Source: Campylorhamphus procurvoides (Eukaryota > Chordata > Aves > Passeriformes > Dendrocolaptidae). From it: a DNA stretch of 64,000 bases. Position 1 is the stretch's first letter. Each line of letters begins with the position of its first letter. This document shows, piece by piece, positions 60,816 to 64,000 of this stretch. Both the position numbers and the translations under genes were made by a program. The notes beneath the pieces are model-generated. The model had not been told where the DNA came from and made no database searches. It saw nothing but the letters and a program-made list of their open reading frames with translations. Location of the stretch: NCBI GenBank assembly GCA_013396655.1, contig WBMV01001904.1, positions 310,001-374,000 of the forward strand, written 5' to 3'.

Positions 60816-63800
60816 TAATCACCATGTGCTCCCCCAGTTTGTCCATGTGTCTCCTGTACTGGACACGGTTTTCAACCCATCTGTTGGCACAGCCTTTGTA
60901 CCTGCTCTGTGTTTATGCTCTGTGTGCTTTTGGTGTTATTGGTTATCAGTATTTGAAGTACAACTCTCATGTCAGCACTTGCAGTTTTGAAGCAGTTACA
61001 CTGAATGCTGAGACTTGTCACAGTTATTGAATTCAGTGCTTCCTGAGTAGCAGAAGAATCACAGTTCGGATGACAAATATTGACTCTTGGCTGCTCCATT
61101 TGCTGTTTAGGGGGCTTTTTAGATGAGTCTCTGGCAGTGCTGTTAATAAAGTGTAACGTGACTGGGAGGAGTTCATTTTACATGAGTTTAGATGACTAAA
61201 ACCCACAGTTCTGTTCTGGGATAAAGATCCTCGAGCTTATTTAGGAAAGACTCCCAGAACTCGTCTTGTGATACTGGTACTGAGTTGCAGGGATGCTGGA
61301 GAGGTTTATGGGCAAAGCTGTAAACAGTTTGGATGTCTCCCCCCTTTTTCAAACACTAAAGTGTGAGGAGTCCTTCAAAACTAGCAAATAAAGCCTGTGA
61401 GCTTCTCTCGTGTCTATCATGACAGATGAAAATCATTTTCCATTATTTTTGGGTATCCAAGGCTGAAATCTGGGTTGATAGCTTCTCTTTAGTGAAACAA
61501 CAGATATGCTGGGCTTTCTTGAAATTCCTGTTTGCCCTGAAAACAGGCTGAGTTGTGTTTATCATAGTCTATTTTTTGGATAAATGCAACACTATTTTTC
61601 TTCTCCACTCAAGGATCTTTTGCTCTCCACTTTGGAATTTCTCACCTGCTCTCAAATGGTTATCCTCCACTAAGAAAAGTTCAAGCTCTACATGATGTGG
61701 GCATATGTATACAAATGCACAAAAGTGAGGCATTCCTGGAGTTATTTGATTGTTTCTCTGGATATATTCAGAGAAGATTCATAAAATGACAGACTGAGCT
61801 GGACACTCCTTTCCAGGGAGAATTGGCACACTGCTCATTCCTGAGGGCTCAACAACAGGAGGTTATTCCTGGGAAATCTGCAGTGATAAAAGTTCCCTTC
61901 TTGCTGAAGGAACTCTCTTTAAGCTGAGAGTGAGCAGTGACACGTTGCTACCACAGGCTTTCTGAAGGGGATTGCCATGGTTTTGTTCACTAGGATTTCT
62001 CAACAAACATTGCTTTTGCACAGAACAGTCCCTGTTCCTGCTCTAGGTGGCTGCTCTAAGGAATAGGGTATCCCACTTCCAGTCCTGCCAAGGCCTGGCT
62101 GCCTTTGCTTTTACCTCCCTTTTTGTGACTTGGTACAAAGTTTTTGAGAAATGGAGATCCCTTTTACACCACCTTACAGTCCCTGACAGCTGCAAATGTT
62201 GGTGCTTCTGCTGTCCTGGTGATGTGCATCTGGGCTCCAGCTGCTGTCATTGGTCTCATTGGTAGAAGAAGATTATGATCAGGTCTTAGAGGAAATAGGA
62301 AAATGGATATGTAGTGCTGGCAGGCCTGGAGGGGATGAAAGACATTTTCTGGAAGCTAACAGCAACCAATTGACAACCTAAGCTCTTCTGCATCTTCCTT
62401 TCTCTTCAGGGAGTTCCCTTTTACCTCCTTGCCCATCCCCTGGACTGATGGTTAAGCAGAAGAAATCAAGTGCCACAAATCTGCAACAAAAGAAGACATT
62501 TCCAAAGTCAAACAAGAGACCATGAACTGAAGCTCAGAAATTAATATTGGATGATGTGTCAAAAGCTCTGTGGATAATGGCTGAGTGTTGCCTGTGCCAT
62601 CATGAGTCATCTACTACTCTTTTTTTGTCTGCATGAACATTAAATCTACTTGTCCAGTTGTATTATAGGAGTGCAAGTGCACACAGAGCACAAAGAAACA
62701 CATGTTGTATCCACTAAAAATCTCTTTATTTTGTGTATTCCTTCTTTAGAATAAAGTCAGTAAGGAAGGAGAAATTATTAGAGAAAATATGCTGAATTCT
62801 TCAGGATGTCATTTGTCAAAGAAAATGAAAATTCACACAATTGTTTTTCAACTAGGAAAAAATAGTTCTAATAGCTCTATTTCTTTCTATTTATAATTAG
62901 CTCTAGTTGTCCTAGAAAGATCATGTAACTGTTCTTTTCTTCCTGGGAGTTCATTGTTTGTTTCTACAGTGGAGTTCTCCATCAGGATTCTTCCATTTTT
63001 TTCTTATTTTTCATGACAATCATTAAGAAAAACTGAACTTAATCTGGTCCCTTTCCATACACAGTGCTTTAAAGCTAAGAGCAAGAATGTTTCTAGCACA
63101 AGGCACAGTAATCCCAGTTCTCACTGGAAAACCAGGTGAGAAGGAATGTTTTTCAGCGTGTTCAATCCCTGCTGGTTTCCCTCTTCTCTTCCTTTGCATA
63201 CTCTGGAGCTGGGAACACATCACTTCCCAATGTCTTGGAGCCAATGTATCTGTCATTTTTGGCATCTCCTCACTGCTTTGATCCCTGCATGTCCCAGTAA
63301 CTCAGCCTGTCACCGAGTCCAGTGCCTGGCATTTCCTCCTCTTCCCTGGGCTGCCTTTGACAGTAACCAGGGATGTCAAGAAGGAGCTGTTTGCTGCTGT
63401 GAAAAACACCAAGATGACTATCTGAAGTTGCCATTATTATATCCAGGGTCTCCTGTGCAGAGATGCAGCAGCACACACAGGAATTTTAGCATGTGCCAGA
63501 TGTGACTGAGTGCCTGTGAGCCCAGTGAGCCTCCATCCAGTGCTTATGGGATCAATCCAATATCCTCAAGGAATGCTGGATTCGCTCTATGCCGTGGGAT
63601 TCATCTGTGCATCAACAAGAGCTGCTTCCTCCAGGTGCCTCCAGGTTACCTCACTCACTAAATGAGATATTTCTCCTTTAAAGCACTGGGTAAAAGAGCT
63701 GCATTATGTTATTAAAATAGATCTGTGAAAATACATTCAGTTTGATCAGAAACTTGTTTCCATGTGACTATTAGAGCTAATGCTGCAAAGACATCTGGAA

Positions 63801-64000
63801 GAAAGAAAGAAGACCTTTGCTGTGGGGTATAAATTAGTTATGACTACTAGAGTTTGGAATGAGATATTCCCAGAAGTTTTGCTGATGTTATTTCCGAGAA
63901 GTGACTGATACTGGAGGAGATTCTGGATTAGAGAAATTCAGGGTTTGATTTTGTCCTCCTCCTGTTCAGATACTCACCATGTAGGAGATCTGGTGATACA
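60816..64000. other. Gene-free intronic sequence to the window edge
   Basis: No exon of CRHR2 or another gene and no transposon recognised. The next CRHR2 exon must be to the right of 64000 if the gene is intact. Confidence 0.55.

Noticed and set aside
63505..63530. Possible CRHR2 exon 3 because of 'TECL'
   Set aside because: The frame runs into TGA immediately after CTG.
1..64000. CRISPR arrays, bacterial operons, ribosome binding sites, tRNA or rRNA genes
   Set aside because: The window is vertebrate nuclear DNA; no regular spacer arrays or RNA-gene signatures were seen.

Overview
The window is avian nuclear DNA. The evidence is a dense scatter of CR1 LINE fragments, most of them 3'-end pieces of the type found throughout bird genomes, together with one gene I can name. 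A songbird is likely but the species cannot be fixed from the sequence. All recognisable protein-coding sequence is the 5' part of CRHR2, the corticotropin-releasing hormone/urocortin receptor 2 (class B1 GPCR), on the + strand.

Layout. (1) 1-1677: gene-free sequence upstream of the first coding exon, with an 18-bp perfect inverted repeat at 559-576. (2) 1678-1876: an exon with a hydrophobic signal-peptide core, followed by a segment that closely resembles the mammalian CRHR2-beta first exon (PLSVLLEKYC, then an NVT glycosylation site), ending at a GT donor in phase 1. (3) 1877-28751: about 27 kb of gene-free sequence that would be beta-transcript intron, holding six CR1 pieces in antisense orientation and some short duplications. 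(4) 28752-29637: a sense CR1 with a 20-bp target-site duplication, a GA-rich tract, then a CpG-rich segment with an inverted CCAAT box and a TTTAAA box, and a purine-rich 5' UTR with a tiny uORF. (5) 29638-29755: an alpha-type first exon (MDVTISQF..., NCS site, no convincing cleavable signal peptide). (6) A 145-bp intron. (7) 29901-30020: the common exon 2, first part of the hormone-binding extracellular domain ([20 protein letters not shown]). (8) 30021-64000: at least 34 kb of the next intron, with ten more CR1 pieces, an LTR-like fragment and several low-complexity tracts. I did not find exon 3 or any transmembrane exon, so the rest of the receptor must lie beyond the right edge.

How it works together: two alternative first exons about 28 kb apart both end in the first base of the same split glycine codon, so both can join exon 2 in frame. 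The distal one would give a receptor with a cleaved signal peptide (beta-like); the proximal one would give a receptor whose N-terminus looks like the pseudo-signal-peptide alpha form of mammals. The most notable point is this alternative-promoter arrangement, including the distal exon, which is easily missed because it sits isolated 28 kb upstream.

Apart from CRHR2 exons and repeats I see no other gene. Open frames elsewhere are short, often lack an ATG at their start, and match nothing I recognise.
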